Counted from the stretch's first letter, positions 26,962 to 34,971 are shown. The stretch is DNA of 64,000 bases from Pseudomonadota bacterium (GCA_023389055.1 JAEWFA010000065.1:159208-223207), one strand, 5' to 3'. Translations and numbers: made by a program. Notes: generated by a model not told the origin, from the sequence alone.

Positions 26962-27027
26962 GCTGCGAAGCGCAGCGTTTTCCCTCTGACAATCATTTCC
27001 ACAGCTGAAAACGCTGCGCTTCGCAGC
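26962..27027. repeat. Inverted pair of palindromic units (REP/BIME-like)
   Basis: A 21-bp arm at 26962-26982 is repeated exactly in inverted orientation at 27007-27027, with 24 bases between. Each arm is itself a small hairpin (GCTGCG-AAG-CGCAGC) followed by GTTTTC, so each unit looks like a mini-terminator on its own strand. It lies in the 420-base gap between the DctM gene and the amidase gene, which otherwise holds no coding sequence I can support. A bidirectional terminator or a REP/BIME-type element are the two readings. Confidence 0.65.
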
Positions 27028-27267
27028 GTCCTGCGTGTGAGCCCTCCCTCGGACGAGCCGGCGCACCTCCGCAGACTTGTGCACCGGCGGGGCGCGAGCC
27101 ACGCCGACGCCTCGGTGTTCCCGCCTGGCGAGTTCTTTTGTGCGAATCGCCGCGGCAACCGGAGCGCGTCAACGGATCCTCGAAGTTCCGCGCCGTTGCG
27201 CCCGCCCCCGCGCCCCGACCGCAGCTACCATCGCACCGACTTCTGCTTCCCCCCGAAATGCCCGCCC

Positions 27268-28632
27268 ATGCCTGATGACCCCACCGCGCTCTGCGCCGTC
27301 GACGCCGCCCGCGCCATGCGGGAACGCCGCCTCGGTTGCCTGGACTACACGCGCTCCCTGCTGCGGTTGATCGATGCGCGCGAGCCACAGGTCCAGGCCT
27401 GGGAACATCTCGACCGCCCACAGGCACTCGCCGACGCGCACGCAATCGACGAAGCCATCGCCCGCAACGACGCTTCCGGCGCCCTGCTCGGCGTGCCGGT
27501 CGGCATCAAGGACATCATCGACGTGCGCGGAATGCCTACCGCCGACGGCACCGTGCTGCACGCGGGGCGCATCGCCGACGCTGACGCAGCGCTCGTGCGC
27601 GCGATGCGCAGGGCGGGCGCCTGGCCGATCGGCAAGACAGTGACCACCGAACTCGCCACTTACGCGCCGGGCAAGACGCGCAACCCGCACGACATCGAAC
27701 ACACGCCAGGGGGTTCGTCCAGCGGCTCGGCTGCCGCAGTGGCGTGCGGAATGGTGCCGTTGGCGATCGGCACGCAGACGAACGGTTCGGTGATCCGCCC
27801 CGCTTCCTTCTGCGGCGTCGTCGGCTACAAGCCGAGCTTCGGTCGCATTGCGCGCGCAGGCGTGCTGCGCCAGTCGCCGATGCTCGACCAGATGGGCGTC
27901 TTCGCGCGCAACGTCGAAGACGCTGCGACGCTGGCTCAAGCGCTGTTCGGACCCGACCCGGCCGACCCCGCGACTGCGCTGTCGCCGATGCCGCCGCTGG
28001 CTGCGATCGCCGTGCAGCCGCCGCCGACCCCGCTGCGACTTGCATGGGCTCGCACTCCCTGGTGGGAGCGCGTCGCGCCCGACGCGCGGGCCGCGTTCGA
28101 GCAATGGGTCGAGACGTTCCGTGACGAGACGCAAGCGCTCGACGCCGGAATCGAGCCGATCGATCTTCCCGCCGAGGCCGAACACGCCGTCGCCTGGTTG
28201 CGCACCTTGATGGAGGCGGATATCGCCGCTTCGTACGAGCGTGAATACGATACCGGTCGCGCGCAACTGTCCGAATCGCTGCAACGGCAGATCGAGCGCG
28301 GCCGCGCAATAACGGCCGTCGACTATCGCAAGGCGATCGAGAACCGCGATCGGGTCGCCGCCGCGCTCGATCCGTTCTTCGAACGCTTCGATGCAATCGC
28401 CTGCCCCGCGACGCTCGGCACCGCCCCGCTCGTCTGCCAGGGCACCGGCGATCCGCTGATGTGCACGTTGTGGACCTACGTCGGCGCGCCGGCGATCAGT
28501 CTGCCGTTGCTGCGCGGCGCGAACCGGCTTCCGCTCGGCGTGCAGCTGGTCGCGCGTCACGGTGACGACGCGCGGCTGCTGCGCACTGCGCGCGCGATCA
28601 TGCGCAGGGCGATCGACCACGATCGCGGATGA
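27268..28632 (+). CDS. Amidase-signature family amidase
   Basis: A protein of 454 residues of the amidase-signature family. The Ser-cisSer-Lys triad is visible: Lys81 in GVPVGIKDIIDVRG, the cis-serine among Ser150-152 in TPGGSSSGSAAAV, and the nucleophile Ser174 in GTQTNGSVIRPASF. These cytoplasmic enzymes hydrolyse amides to the acid plus ammonia; the family also contains allophanate hydrolase and GatA, but the length and lack of a glutaminyl-tRNA context argue against GatA. The start at 27268 (MPDDPTAL) is chosen by homology. It follows the TRAP transporter genes, so a transported amide or amide-derived acid may be its substrate (inference). Confidence 0.92.
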   Translation: MPDDPTALCAVDAARAMRERRLGCLDYTRSLLRLIDAREPQVQAWEHLDRPQALADAHAIDEAIARNDASGALLGVPVGIKDIIDVRGMPTADGTVLHAGRIADADAALVRAMRRAGAWPIGKTVTTELATYAPGKTRNPHDIEHTPGGSSSGSAAAVACGMVPLAIGTQTNGSVIRPASFCGVVGYKPSFGRIARAGVLRQSPMLDQMGVFARNVEDAATLAQALFGPDPADPATALSPMPPLAAIAVQPPPTPLRLAWARTPWWERVAPDARAAFEQWVETFRDETQALDAGIEPIDLPAEAEHAVAWLRTLMEADIAASYEREYDTGRAQLSESLQRQIERGRAITAVDYRKAIENRDRVAAALDPFFERFDAIACPATLGTAPLVCQGTGDPLMCTLWTYVGAPAISLPLLRGANRLPLGVQLVARHGDDARLLRTARAIMRRAIDHDRG

Positions 28633-28650
28633 GCGGGTACCATCGCCGAA

Positions 28651-28947
28651 ATGAGCTCGATCGACACGCTGCTGAGAAGAATCGCTTCGGCCGGTGAGCC
28701 GGCGCCGCTCTCCGGCGCAATCGTCTTCATCAAGACGCGCATCGGCCGGGAGGAGTCGCGACGCGCCGAGGCGTCGATTCCGCGTCGCCTGCGCACCGTG
28801 CTCGCGCTGATCGACGGACGCCGCAGCGTGCAGGCGCTGCGCACGCTGCTGCACAGCTATCGCGGCCTCGACGACGCGCTCGACATGCTGCAGAAGATGG
28901 GCCTGATCGAGCCGCTTCCCGAACGCTGGGATCTCGGCCCGACCTGA
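28651..28947 (+). CDS. Conserved small protein of unknown function
   Basis: A soluble protein of 98 residues, ATG start at 28651, 18 bases after the amidase stop and 39 bases before trkH. The sequence has a helical, basic middle part (RREESRRAEASIPRRLRT without cysteines) and a C-terminal region (VLALIDGRRSVQALRT, LDDALDMLQKMGLIEPLPE) that resembles a small winged-helix or PqqD-like fold. I do not recognise a named family. Being sandwiched between the amidase and trkH, it might belong with trkH, whose start is close. Confidence 0.7.
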   Translation: MSSIDTLLRRIASAGEPAPLSGAIVFIKTRIGREESRRAEASIPRRLRTVLALIDGRRSVQALRTLLHSYRGLDDALDMLQKMGLIEPLPERWDLGPT

Positions 28948-28986
28948 CCCCGACCCGGCGCCGGCCCCGCGCGAGCCCGTCCCCGA

Positions 28987-30444
28987 TTGAACCGCCTTCT
29001 CGTCATCGCCCATGTGCTGGGCGGCATGCTGATGGTGTTCGCGGCGACCTTCGCGCTGCCGCTCGCCTGGTCGCTCGTCGTCGGCGACGCAGCCTGGCCG
29101 AGCTTCCTGGCCGCGAGCATCGGCTGCCTCGTGGCCGGCGCGCTGCTGTGGCTCGTCACGCGCCGCTATCGACGAGAGCTCGAGCCGCGCGACGGCTGCC
29201 TGCTCGTCGTGCTCGGCTGGCTGCTGATGTCGCTCGCCGGCTCGGTGCCGCTGCTGCTCGAGATTCCCGGCCTGACCTTCACCGACGCCTACTTCGAGGC
29301 GGTGGCGGGCCTGACCACCACGGGTTCGACGATCCTCAGCGACCTCGAGCGCCTTCCGCAATCGGTGAACCTGTGGCGCCACGCGATGCAGTGGTACGGC
29401 GGCATGGGAATCATCGTGATGGCGGTCGCGATCCTGCCGCTGCTCGGCGTCGGCGGCATGCAGTTGTTCCGCAACGAGATGCCGGGTCCGATGAAGGAGA
29501 ACCGGCTCACGCCGCGCATCACGCAGACGGCGAAATACCTGTGGCTCGTCTACACCGGGCTCACCGTCGCGTGCATCGTCTCTTTGCACTGGGCCGGGCT
29601 CGACTGGTTCGAGTCGGTCTGCCACGCGTTCTCTGCCATGTCGCTCGGCGGCTTCTCCACGCGCGACGCGAACATCGCTGCCATAGAGTCACCGGCCGTC
29701 GAAGCCGTCCTCACGGCGTTCATGCTCATCGCCGTGTTGAACTTCTTCACGCACTTCGTCGCGCTGCGCCAGCGCTCGCTGCTGGCGTACTGGCGGGACG
29801 CCGAGGCGCCGGCGGTCTGGGGGCTGTTGCTTTCCAGCGCAATCGGGATCGGCGTGTACCTGCACTGGACGGGCCAGTATCCGAGCCTGCTCGTGGCGCT
29901 GCGGCATTCGCTGTTCAACACCGTTTCCCTCGGCACGACCACGGGCTACGTCAGCCAGGACTACGCGTCTTGGCCGCTGTTCGCGCCGCTGTGGCTGCTG
30001 TTCCTCGCCTGCGTCGGGTCGTCGGCGGGCTCCACCGGCGGCGGCATCAAAATGATCCGCTCGCTGATCCTCATCAAGCAGGCGCGGCGCGAGTTGACGC
30101 GCCTGGTCCATCCGCGCGCGATCGCTCCGCTCACGCTCAACGGCCAGATCGTCGACAACCGGATCATCTTCGCAGTGCTCGGCTACATGCTGCTGTGGGG
30201 ACTGACGCAGCTCGCGCTCACGCTGATCCTGCTCACCGTGGGTGAGGACTTCCTCACCGCGGTTTCGGCGGCAGTGGCCACCGTGAACAACGTCGGCCCG
30301 GCACTCGGTCGCTACGGACCGACCAGCAACTACGCCGCGATGAACGACTTCGAGACCTGGCTGCTCGCCTTCGCGATGATCGCGGGACGGCTCGAGCTGC
30401 TCACGTTCTTCGTGATCTTCACGCCGGCGTTCTGGCGCAGATGA
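28987..30444 (+). CDS. trkH: Trk potassium channel subunit TrkH
   Basis: A membrane protein of 485 residues with the four TrkH/KtrB membrane-pore-membrane repeats. The pore loops are visible as GLTTTGST, SLGGFSTRD, GTTTGYVSQD and NNVGPALG, each with the filter Gly. At least eight hydrophobic helices surround them. The start is probably the TTG at 28987 (MNRLLVIAHVLGGM); an ATG further in would remove the first helix. TrkH is the K+-conducting channel gated by TrkA, encoded upstream at 21410-22840. Confidence 0.95.
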   Translation: MNRLLVIAHVLGGMLMVFAATFALPLAWSLVVGDAAWPSFLAASIGCLVAGALLWLVTRRYRRELEPRDGCLLVVLGWLLMSLAGSVPLLLEIPGLTFTDAYFEAVAGLTTTGSTILSDLERLPQSVNLWRHAMQWYGGMGIIVMAVAILPLLGVGGMQLFRNEMPGPMKENRLTPRITQTAKYLWLVYTGLTVACIVSLHWAGLDWFESVCHAFSAMSLGGFSTRDANIAAIESPAVEAVLTAFMLIAVLNFFTHFVALRQRSLLAYWRDAEAPAVWGLLLSSAIGIGVYLHWTGQYPSLLVALRHSLFNTVSLGTTTGYVSQDYASWPLFAPLWLLFLACVGSSAGSTGGGIKMIRSLILIKQARRELTRLVHPRAIAPLTLNGQIVDNRIIFAVLGYMLLWGLTQLALTLILLTVGEDFLTAVSAAVATVNNVGPALGRYGPTSNYAAMNDFETWLLAFAMIAGRLELLTFFVIFTPAFWRR

Positions 30445-30488
30445 AAGCGCCGCGCGGGTTTCCCCGGCTGTCGGGCAGACCGCTTGCT

Positions 30489-30559
30489 GCGCATACTTCA
30501 GACAAACACCGCAATCGGGTAGGCCTTTCAGTAAGGCGGTTCAGCATGAAAGTATGCGC
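30489..30559. repeat. Nested inverted repeat upstream of DUF3567 gene
   Basis: GCGCATACTT (30489-30498) pairs with AAGTATGCGC (30550-30559). Inside it a second hairpin GCCTT-TCAGT-AAGGC (30523-30537) sits. The whole lies in the 231-base gap between trkH and the DUF3567 gene and could be the trkH 3' end, a 5' leader or a small RNA. The rest of the gap shows nothing recognisable. Confidence 0.5.
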
Positions 30560-30675
30560 TAACTCTGAAGTTTCTTGATACGCCGATCGGAGCGAAAGGT
30601 ACGGCAGTCGGCTCGCGCTTGGCTTGAACTTCGGGACTGGCGACCCTATTTCCCCAGCACTGGGAGAGGTGCCGG

Positions 30676-30927
30676 ATGAACATGATCTACAACAGCTCGA
30701 ACTACTGCGTCGTCGAGTTCCGCGACATCGAAGGCAGCGGCGACCTCGGCGGGTTCGAGATCATGGACAAGCTCGGTCGCAAGGAAATCTACCTCGGCGG
30801 CGACCTCGCCGAACAGTTTCGCAGCGGCGTGCAGGAACTCATCGAAAGCGAGCCGTCCGAAGAGCAGGTCGACGACTTCCTGCGGCGCTTCGAGGGGTTG
30901 ATGCAACACCCACTGGTGTTGCACTGA
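30676..30927 (+). CDS. DUF3567 (BTH_I0359 family) protein
   Basis: A protein of 83 residues beginning MNMIYNSSNYCVVEF, typical of the DUF3567 family, a short acidic protein found almost only in Burkholderiales and relatives. The sequence is Asp/Glu-rich with a helical C-terminal half (EEQVDDFLRRFEGLM). No biochemical function is known. It is a stand-alone gene, followed by a bidirectional terminator. The last codons form an 8-bp hairpin (GCAACACC with GGTGTTGC at 30904-30923) that directly overlaps the coding end. Confidence 0.9.
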   Translation: MNMIYNSSNYCVVEFRDIEGSGDLGGFEIMDKLGRKEIYLGGDLAEQFRSGVQELIESEPSEEQVDDFLRRFEGLMQHPLVLH

Positions 30928-30950
30928 AGCCGACGCCGCGCCGCATCGGA

Positions 30951-30974
30951 AAACGCCCGCTCCCGCGGGCGTTT
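30951..30974. terminator. Bidirectional intrinsic terminator
   Basis: AAACGCCCGC (30951-30960) pairs with GCGGGCGTTT (30965-30974) around a four-base loop. The A/T ends serve as U-runs in both directions, fitting the convergent DUF3567 and rhodanese genes. Confidence 0.85.
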
Positions 30975-31054
30975 CCGCATCGGGGAGCGTCAACGCGCCG
31001 CACGCGGCTTGCGCAGACCCGTCACCGCAACATTTCGCCTAACCGGCTCGTTCG

Positions 31055-31447
31055 CTAGAACTGCTCCCACGGCAGCCCGTCGTAGCGCCATCCGTTCGAC
31101 TTCCCGCGCTGCCGATCGTTGTTCATGTCGCCTTCGAAGCCGTGCAGCACGTTGTAGACGTCGGTGAAGCCGGCCGCTTCGAGCGTAACAGCCGCTTCCA
31201 CCGAGCGCTTGCCGCTGCGACAGATCAGTACGATCGGCCGGTCGAGCGAATTGCCCGCGAGCTTCTTCACGTCGGCCACGAAATGCGGGTTGAAGTCCCA
31301 GTCGGGCGCGTCGTACCAGGGCACGTGCATCGCGCCCACTGCGTGGCCGACGAAGAAGTATTCGGGGTCGCTTCGGCAGTCGATGAAGAGCGCTTCGGGA
31401 TTGCTCATCACGAAGTCGTGCGCCTGGCGAGGCAGCAGATCTTTCAT
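31055..31447 (-). CDS. Rhodanese-like sulfurtransferase
   Basis: A single-domain rhodanese of 130 residues. The active-site loop ICRSGKRSVEAA includes the catalytic Cys76, and the N-terminal motif ALFIDCRSDPEYFFVGHAVGAMHVPW is intact. Unlike GlpE (108 residues) it has a longer C-terminal part (YNVLHGFEGDMNNDRQRGK), a pattern of a periplasmic- or redox-related rhodanese group that is common in this order. It transfers sulfur from a persulfide donor; the acceptor is not known. No signal peptide is present. Confidence 0.92.
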   Translation of the reverse strand: MKDLLPRQAHDFVMSNPEALFIDCRSDPEYFFVGHAVGAMHVPWYDAPDWDFNPHFVADVKKLAGNSLDRPIVLICRSGKRSVEAAVTLEAAGFTDVYNVLHGFEGDMNNDRQRGKSNGWRYDGLPWEQF

Positions 31448-31560
31448 ATCGCGGATGGTAGCGGTGCGGCGGGGGAGCCGCGTTTCTTATTCGTCAGCGT
31501 TCAATTCAAATGCGCGCACAGCGGCTGCGCCGGTTGCGTCGATGGTCATTGCGAACTCGC

Positions 31561-32217
31561 TCAGCGCCGTCGGTGCCATCGCGAGACCGCGCCGCCGAAA
31601 CGGTAAGCGATCCATCCGCCGAGCATGCCGCCCAGGTGCGCAAAGTGCGCGACGCCCGAAGCGGAGCCGGTGACGCCGAGCACCAGTTCGAGCGCCCCGT
31701 ACAGCGCGACGAAGACGCGCGCCGGCATCGGGATCGGCGGAAAGAGCAGCATTACCGTGCGGTTCGGGAACACGATCGCGTAGCTGAGCAGGATCGCGAA
31801 GACGCCCGCCGACGCGCCGATCACCGGCAACCCGCCGCCGCCGAAGGCCTCGCCGACGACGACCTGCGCGATCGCGCCGGTGACGACGCCGAGGAAATAG
31901 CCGAAGGCGAGCCGGCGCGCGCCCCAGACGCGTTCCAGGTCGGAGCCGAACATCCAGACCGCGAACATGTTGAACAGCAGGTGCGTGAGTCCGCCGTGCA
32001 GGAAGCTGTAGCTCACGAGCGTCCACGGCGCGGCGAGCACGCTGGTCCAGGTCCCCGGCCACAGCGCGAACCACTCGATCGTCACCGGCCCGAGCAGCCC
32101 CTGCAGCAGGAAGCCGATGACGTTGGCGGTGATCAGGAACTGGATGAACGGGGTGAACAAGAGGAGATCCGGTCCGTAGGCTGTTCGACAGCGTACCTGC
32201 AAGCGGCGCACCGGCAC
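31561..32217 (-). CDS. Rhomboid-family intramembrane protease
   Basis: A protein of 218 residues with six hydrophobic helices. The catalytic serine motif GASAG lies in PVIGASAGVFAILLSYAI and the catalytic His in FAHLGGMLGGW. WTLVSYSFLHGGLTHLLFNMFAVWMFG is the conserved L1/second-helix region. Rhomboids cleave transmembrane helices within the membrane. No substrate can be assigned; a quality-control role is possible because the gene stands alone. The basic N-terminus before LLLFTPF is probably cytoplasmic, and a shorter start is possible. Confidence 0.9.
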   Translation of the reverse strand: MPVRRLQVRCRTAYGPDLLLFTPFIQFLITANVIGFLLQGLLGPVTIEWFALWPGTWTSVLAAPWTLVSYSFLHGGLTHLLFNMFAVWMFGSDLERVWGARRLAFGYFLGVVTGAIAQVVVGEAFGGGGLPVIGASAGVFAILLSYAIVFPNRTVMLLFPPIPMPARVFVALYGALELVLGVTGSASGVAHFAHLGGMLGGWIAYRFGGAVSRWHRRR

Positions 32218-32261
32218 AGCGAAGCCGGCGAAGCGAGGCGGCGCGAACGGGCGCGAGCCCG

Positions 32262-32648
32262 CTACCGCGGCGCCGCGGTTCCCAGCATCCGGACCGCTTC
32301 GCGAACTTCCTGTCCGGCGACCACGCCCGCGGCGCGTGCGAGTGCGTTGGCGAAGCTCACCCGCCCGTTCTCGTAGCCGTCACGCGCCTCGCCGATGCGC
32401 GCCGAGTCGTGCGCGTACACGGCGCAGGCCACGCCGATCGCATCCAGCAACTCGAGCGCGACGATGCCTGCGCGGTCCTTGCCGACTCCGGCGTCGTTGA
32501 AGAAGACCGCGCGCGGCTTCGCCGGCGCGCGCAGCACGAAGCCGGCCGACGAGACGCCGCCGTGCGAGCCGGAAACGATGACTTCGTCGGCGTGCGAAGC
32601 GTCGATCGCGGTGATCGTGTCGAGCAGATGAAATGCGCGCGCGATCAC
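32262..32648 (-). CDS. Uncharacterised conserved protein with SGSHGG motif
   Basis: A soluble protein of about 128 residues, start GTG at 32648. It shows a compact pattern: VIVSGSHGGVSSAGFVL, AVFFNDAGVGKDRAGIVAL, and AVYAHDSARIGEARDGYENGRVS. Conserved Ser-His-Gly-Gly, Asn-Asp-Ala-Gly and Asp-Ser-Ala-Arg stretches suggest an enzyme active site. I do not recognise a named family and assign no function. The gene follows the esterase gene on the same strand and precedes rhomboid, but with no clear operon partner. Confidence 0.7.
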   Translation of the reverse strand: MIARAFHLLDTITAIDASHADEVIVSGSHGGVSSAGFVLRAPAKPRAVFFNDAGVGKDRAGIVALELLDAIGVACAVYAHDSARIGEARDGYENGRVSFANALARAAGVVAGQEVREAVRMLGTAAPR

Positions 32649-32712
32649 GTCGAGTTCGCCGCGCGCGGTCGATACCGGACCGCCTCCGCTACGGCGGGGT
32701 TCGCGCGGCCCA

Positions 32713-33789
32713 TCAGTGCCGCACGCGCCGCGGATGCTCGAAGAAGAACCGCATCATCTCCGCGCTCGCGTCGGGACCCCGCGTATCGGTATGCGAGCCT
32801 TCCCGCCGCCCCCCCGACCACGCATGCGGCGCGCCGTGCACCAGCCAGTGCTCGGCGAGCACCCGCCCGTCCGGTCCGTGATGCATGCGGCGCGTCCAAG
32901 CGCGGCCGCCGTTTCGATCGCGCTGCACTTCGACCGCCGTCGACGTGCCGACACTGGACGCGATGACGTGCTCGGCATTGCGCGGATGCACCCGGTTATC
33001 GGCGTCCCCGTGAAAGACGATCGTCGGCATGCCGCTGGCGCTACCTCGCGGGCTCTCGCCGCCGTTCTTCATCGCCGCGAGCGCCGACGGCAGGTCGGTT
33101 GCAACGCCGGGCGCCAGTCCGGAGTGCACGCCGACTGCCGCAAAGAGATCCGGGTAGACGTCCCCCAGGATCGCGGCCATTGCGCCGCCCGCCGACAATC
33201 CCGCGACGAAGACGCGCTCGGCATCGACTTCGTAGCGCAGCATCACCTCGCGCGTCATTCCGGCGAGCAGCGCCGGCTCGCCGCGTCCGCGCTGCTGATG
33301 CGTGTGCTTGAACCAGTTCCAGCACCGTTGCGGATTCACCTGCTGCGACTGCGCCGGATACAGCACGAAGAACCCATGGGCGAGTGCCGCGTCGTTCATC
33401 GCAGTACCGGCGGCGAAGTCGTCGGGGTCCTGCGTGCAGCCGTGCAGCATCACGATCAGGGGAAGCGGGCGCCTGCCAGTGTCGGGTGGGACGTAGAGCT
33501 TGTAGTCCCGATGGCCGAAGGCGTCGGCGTGGCTGCCGGCCAGGAAAATCCCCTCGGCGCCCTGGCGCCTGAAGACGCCGGTGTCGGTCCGTGGCGTTTC
33601 GATGTCGATCGACTCGGCGCTGCGCACTTCGCGCGCCTGCACGTCGATGACGCCCGAATCGTCGTATCGCGCCGCGCCGCCGCCGCTGCCGCCGAGCGCC
33701 CTCTGGATGGCTGCAGTCGCGCCGGACAAATCGCCAAGACGCGTCAGACGCGTCGCTTCGTTCATCAACCGCCGGAAATCGGCCTTCAT
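32713..33789 (-). CDS. PHB-depolymerase-family esterase
   Basis: A protein of 358 residues. The alpha/beta-hydrolase core has MLHGCTQDPDDFAAGTAMN, nucleophile motif GLSAGGAMA, Asp in FHGDADNRVHP and C-terminal His in GAPHAWSGG, which is the LpqC/poly(3-hydroxybutyrate) depolymerase-like family. No signal peptide is seen, so it is probably cytoplasmic. The first 80 residues form a helical extension (MKADFRRLMNEATRLTRLGDL), also found in the feruloyl-esterase-like branch. Polyester, aryl ester or feruloyl esters are possible substrates. The ribbon-helix-helix regulator gene lies 25 bases upstream on the same strand. Confidence 0.9.
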   Translation of the reverse strand: MKADFRRLMNEATRLTRLGDLSGATAAIQRALGGSGGGAARYDDSGVIDVQAREVRSAESIDIETPRTDTGVFRRQGAEGIFLAGSHADAFGHRDYKLYVPPDTGRRPLPLIVMLHGCTQDPDDFAAGTAMNDAALAHGFFVLYPAQSQQVNPQRCWNWFKHTHQQRGRGEPALLAGMTREVMLRYEVDAERVFVAGLSAGGAMAAILGDVYPDLFAAVGVHSGLAPGVATDLPSALAAMKNGGESPRGSASGMPTIVFHGDADNRVHPRNAEHVIASSVGTSTAVEVQRDRNGGRAWTRRMHHGPDGRVLAEHWLVHGAPHAWSGGRREGSHTDTRGPDASAEMMRFFFEHPRRVRH

Positions 33790-33814
33790 CGAGTTCTCCG
33801 TTGTAGGGCGCTGT

Positions 33815-34231
33815 TCATCGGATCCGTCCCGCGAGCGCAGCTTTCACGGCAGTACTCGCGTACAGCGCGCCCAGCACCGTGACCGATTCGATCGTAGCGA
33901 GCGCCAACTCCGGCGTCACGTCATCGGCGATCGAGGCGAGCCCGAGTGCGCGGATCTGCAGTTTTTCGCCCGCTGCCTGCAGCGAACGAAGGTCCGCCGC
34001 GGTGAAGTGCTGGATGCCGAGCACGAGCGTCTTGCGCAGGACCACCTGGCGGACGACGTCGTCGTGCCGCGCAAGCTGGTTGCGGATCGCCGTGCGGATC
34101 AGGTCGGTGCGGTTGGCATAAAAGCCTTCCTGCACCAGCAGATCGATCTGGCCGAGATCCACGCAACCGAGGTTGATCGTGATCTTCTGGTCGACCGGCC
34201 GGGCGGCGGGCGAGGGGACGGGATCGGACAT
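33815..34231 (-). CDS. CopG/ribbon-helix-helix family regulator
   Basis: A protein of 138 residues. Near residues 15-55 there is a ribbon-helix-helix fold (KITINLGCVDLGQIDLLV, then RTDLIRTAIRNQLAR), followed by a C-terminal domain of about 70 residues of the type annotated in CopG regulators of Burkholderiales (GIQHFTAADLRSL, TIESVTVLGALY). It lies just upstream of the esterase gene and is probably co-transcribed. The start at 34231 has no clear Shine-Dalgarno. The 18-bp palindrome directly upstream (34246-34263) is a likely autoregulatory operator. Confidence 0.85.
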   Translation of the reverse strand: MSDPVPSPAARPVDQKITINLGCVDLGQIDLLVQEGFYANRTDLIRTAIRNQLARHDDVVRQVVLRKTLVLGIQHFTAADLRSLQAAGEKLQIRALGLASIADDVTPELALATIESVTVLGALYASTAVKAALAGRIR

Positions 34232-34245
34232 GAGGAGGATCGTAC

Positions 34246-34263
34246 ACCATCCGATCGGATGGT
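34246..34263. promoter_or_regulatory. 18-bp perfect palindrome, candidate RHH operator
   Basis: ACCATCCG followed by its exact inverse centred on ATCGAT-like GATC. The half-site CGGATGGT recurs at 34278-34285. It lies 15 bases upstream of the regulator start, in the divergent region shared with the NlpC/P60 gene. Confidence 0.55.
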
Positions 34264-34320
34264 AATGGGATGGCGACCGGATGGTCAGACGTCCATTCTG
34301 CAGCGCGGGCGCCACCAAGG

Positions 34321-34339
34321 GCGACCGTCGGACGGTCGC
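34321..34339. repeat. Second palindrome in the divergent region
   Basis: GCGACCGTC and GACGGTCGC face each other around one central base. It could be a second operator for the same region or for the NlpC/P60 gene; too short-looped to be a terminator. Confidence 0.4.
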
Positions 34340-34418
34340 GCCCCGTTGCTGCGCGCATTTCCGACACCGGGCCTGACTGGTTACACTTGCCCCGTCTCCC
34401 CCGCGTCGCCGAGCTGCC

Positions 34419-34961
34419 ATGACCGTCCCGCGCGAGGCCGACCCGCGCCTTCGCCGCCGTTTCCTGGCCCTGCTGGGTGCCTCGATCCTGTCGGCCTGCT
34501 CGACGCTGCCCCCGCCGTCGCGCGGCCCCTTCGATCCCGTGGACCCCGGCTTCGGCGACGCCGATGCAGATCCCGCCGGAGCCTTGTCCGAAGATCTCGC
34601 GCGCGAGGCGAGCTTTCTTGCGCTGAGCCTCGTCGACACCCCGTACCGCTACGGCGGCAACACGCCTGCCGGCGGCTTCGATTGCAGCGGGCTCATCGTC
34701 TACGTGTTTCGCAACGCAGCCGGTTTGGGACTGCCGCGTACCGTGGCGCAACTGGCAAGGGTGGGCCAACCGGTGCGCTCGAGCGCAATGCGAAGCGGCG
34801 ACCTCGTGCTCTTCGACACCAGCGGCCGTTTCTCCCACGCGGGCATCTACGTGGGCGCCGGCCGCTTCGTGCACGCGCCCTCTACCGGCGGCGTCGTGCG
34901 ACTGGACGGCGTGCGCGCGCGGTACTGGGGGCAGCGGTTTTCGGGGGTTCGGCGGGTCTGA
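34419..34961 (+). CDS. NlpC/P60 (C40) lipoprotein endopeptidase
   Basis: A protein of 180 residues. The signal sequence begins with a basic run (RLRRRFLALLG) and ends in the lipobox LSAC at residues 24-27. The NlpC/P60 domain has catalytic Cys89 in GGFDCSGLIVYVF, His140 in FSHAGIYVGAGRF and the third polar residue His152. Members cut D-gamma-glutamyl-diaminopimelate bonds of peptidoglycan stem peptides; several in E. coli (MepS) allow wall growth. The lipid anchor suggests the inner face of the outer membrane. Confidence 0.93.
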   Translation: MTVPREADPRLRRRFLALLGASILSACSTLPPPSRGPFDPVDPGFGDADADPAGALSEDLAREASFLALSLVDTPYRYGGNTPAGGFDCSGLIVYVFRNAAGLGLPRTVAQLARVGQPVRSSAMRSGDLVLFDTSGRFSHAGIYVGAGRFVHAPSTGGVVRLDGVRARYWGQRFSGVRRV

Positions 34962-34971
34962 CGCTCGCCCC

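Noticed and set aside
24079..27102. About 1000-codon minus-strand frame over the TRAP permease genes
   Set aside because: Same reasons: low-complexity His/Arg/Glu/Gln composition and perfect DctQ/DctM motifs on the plus strand.
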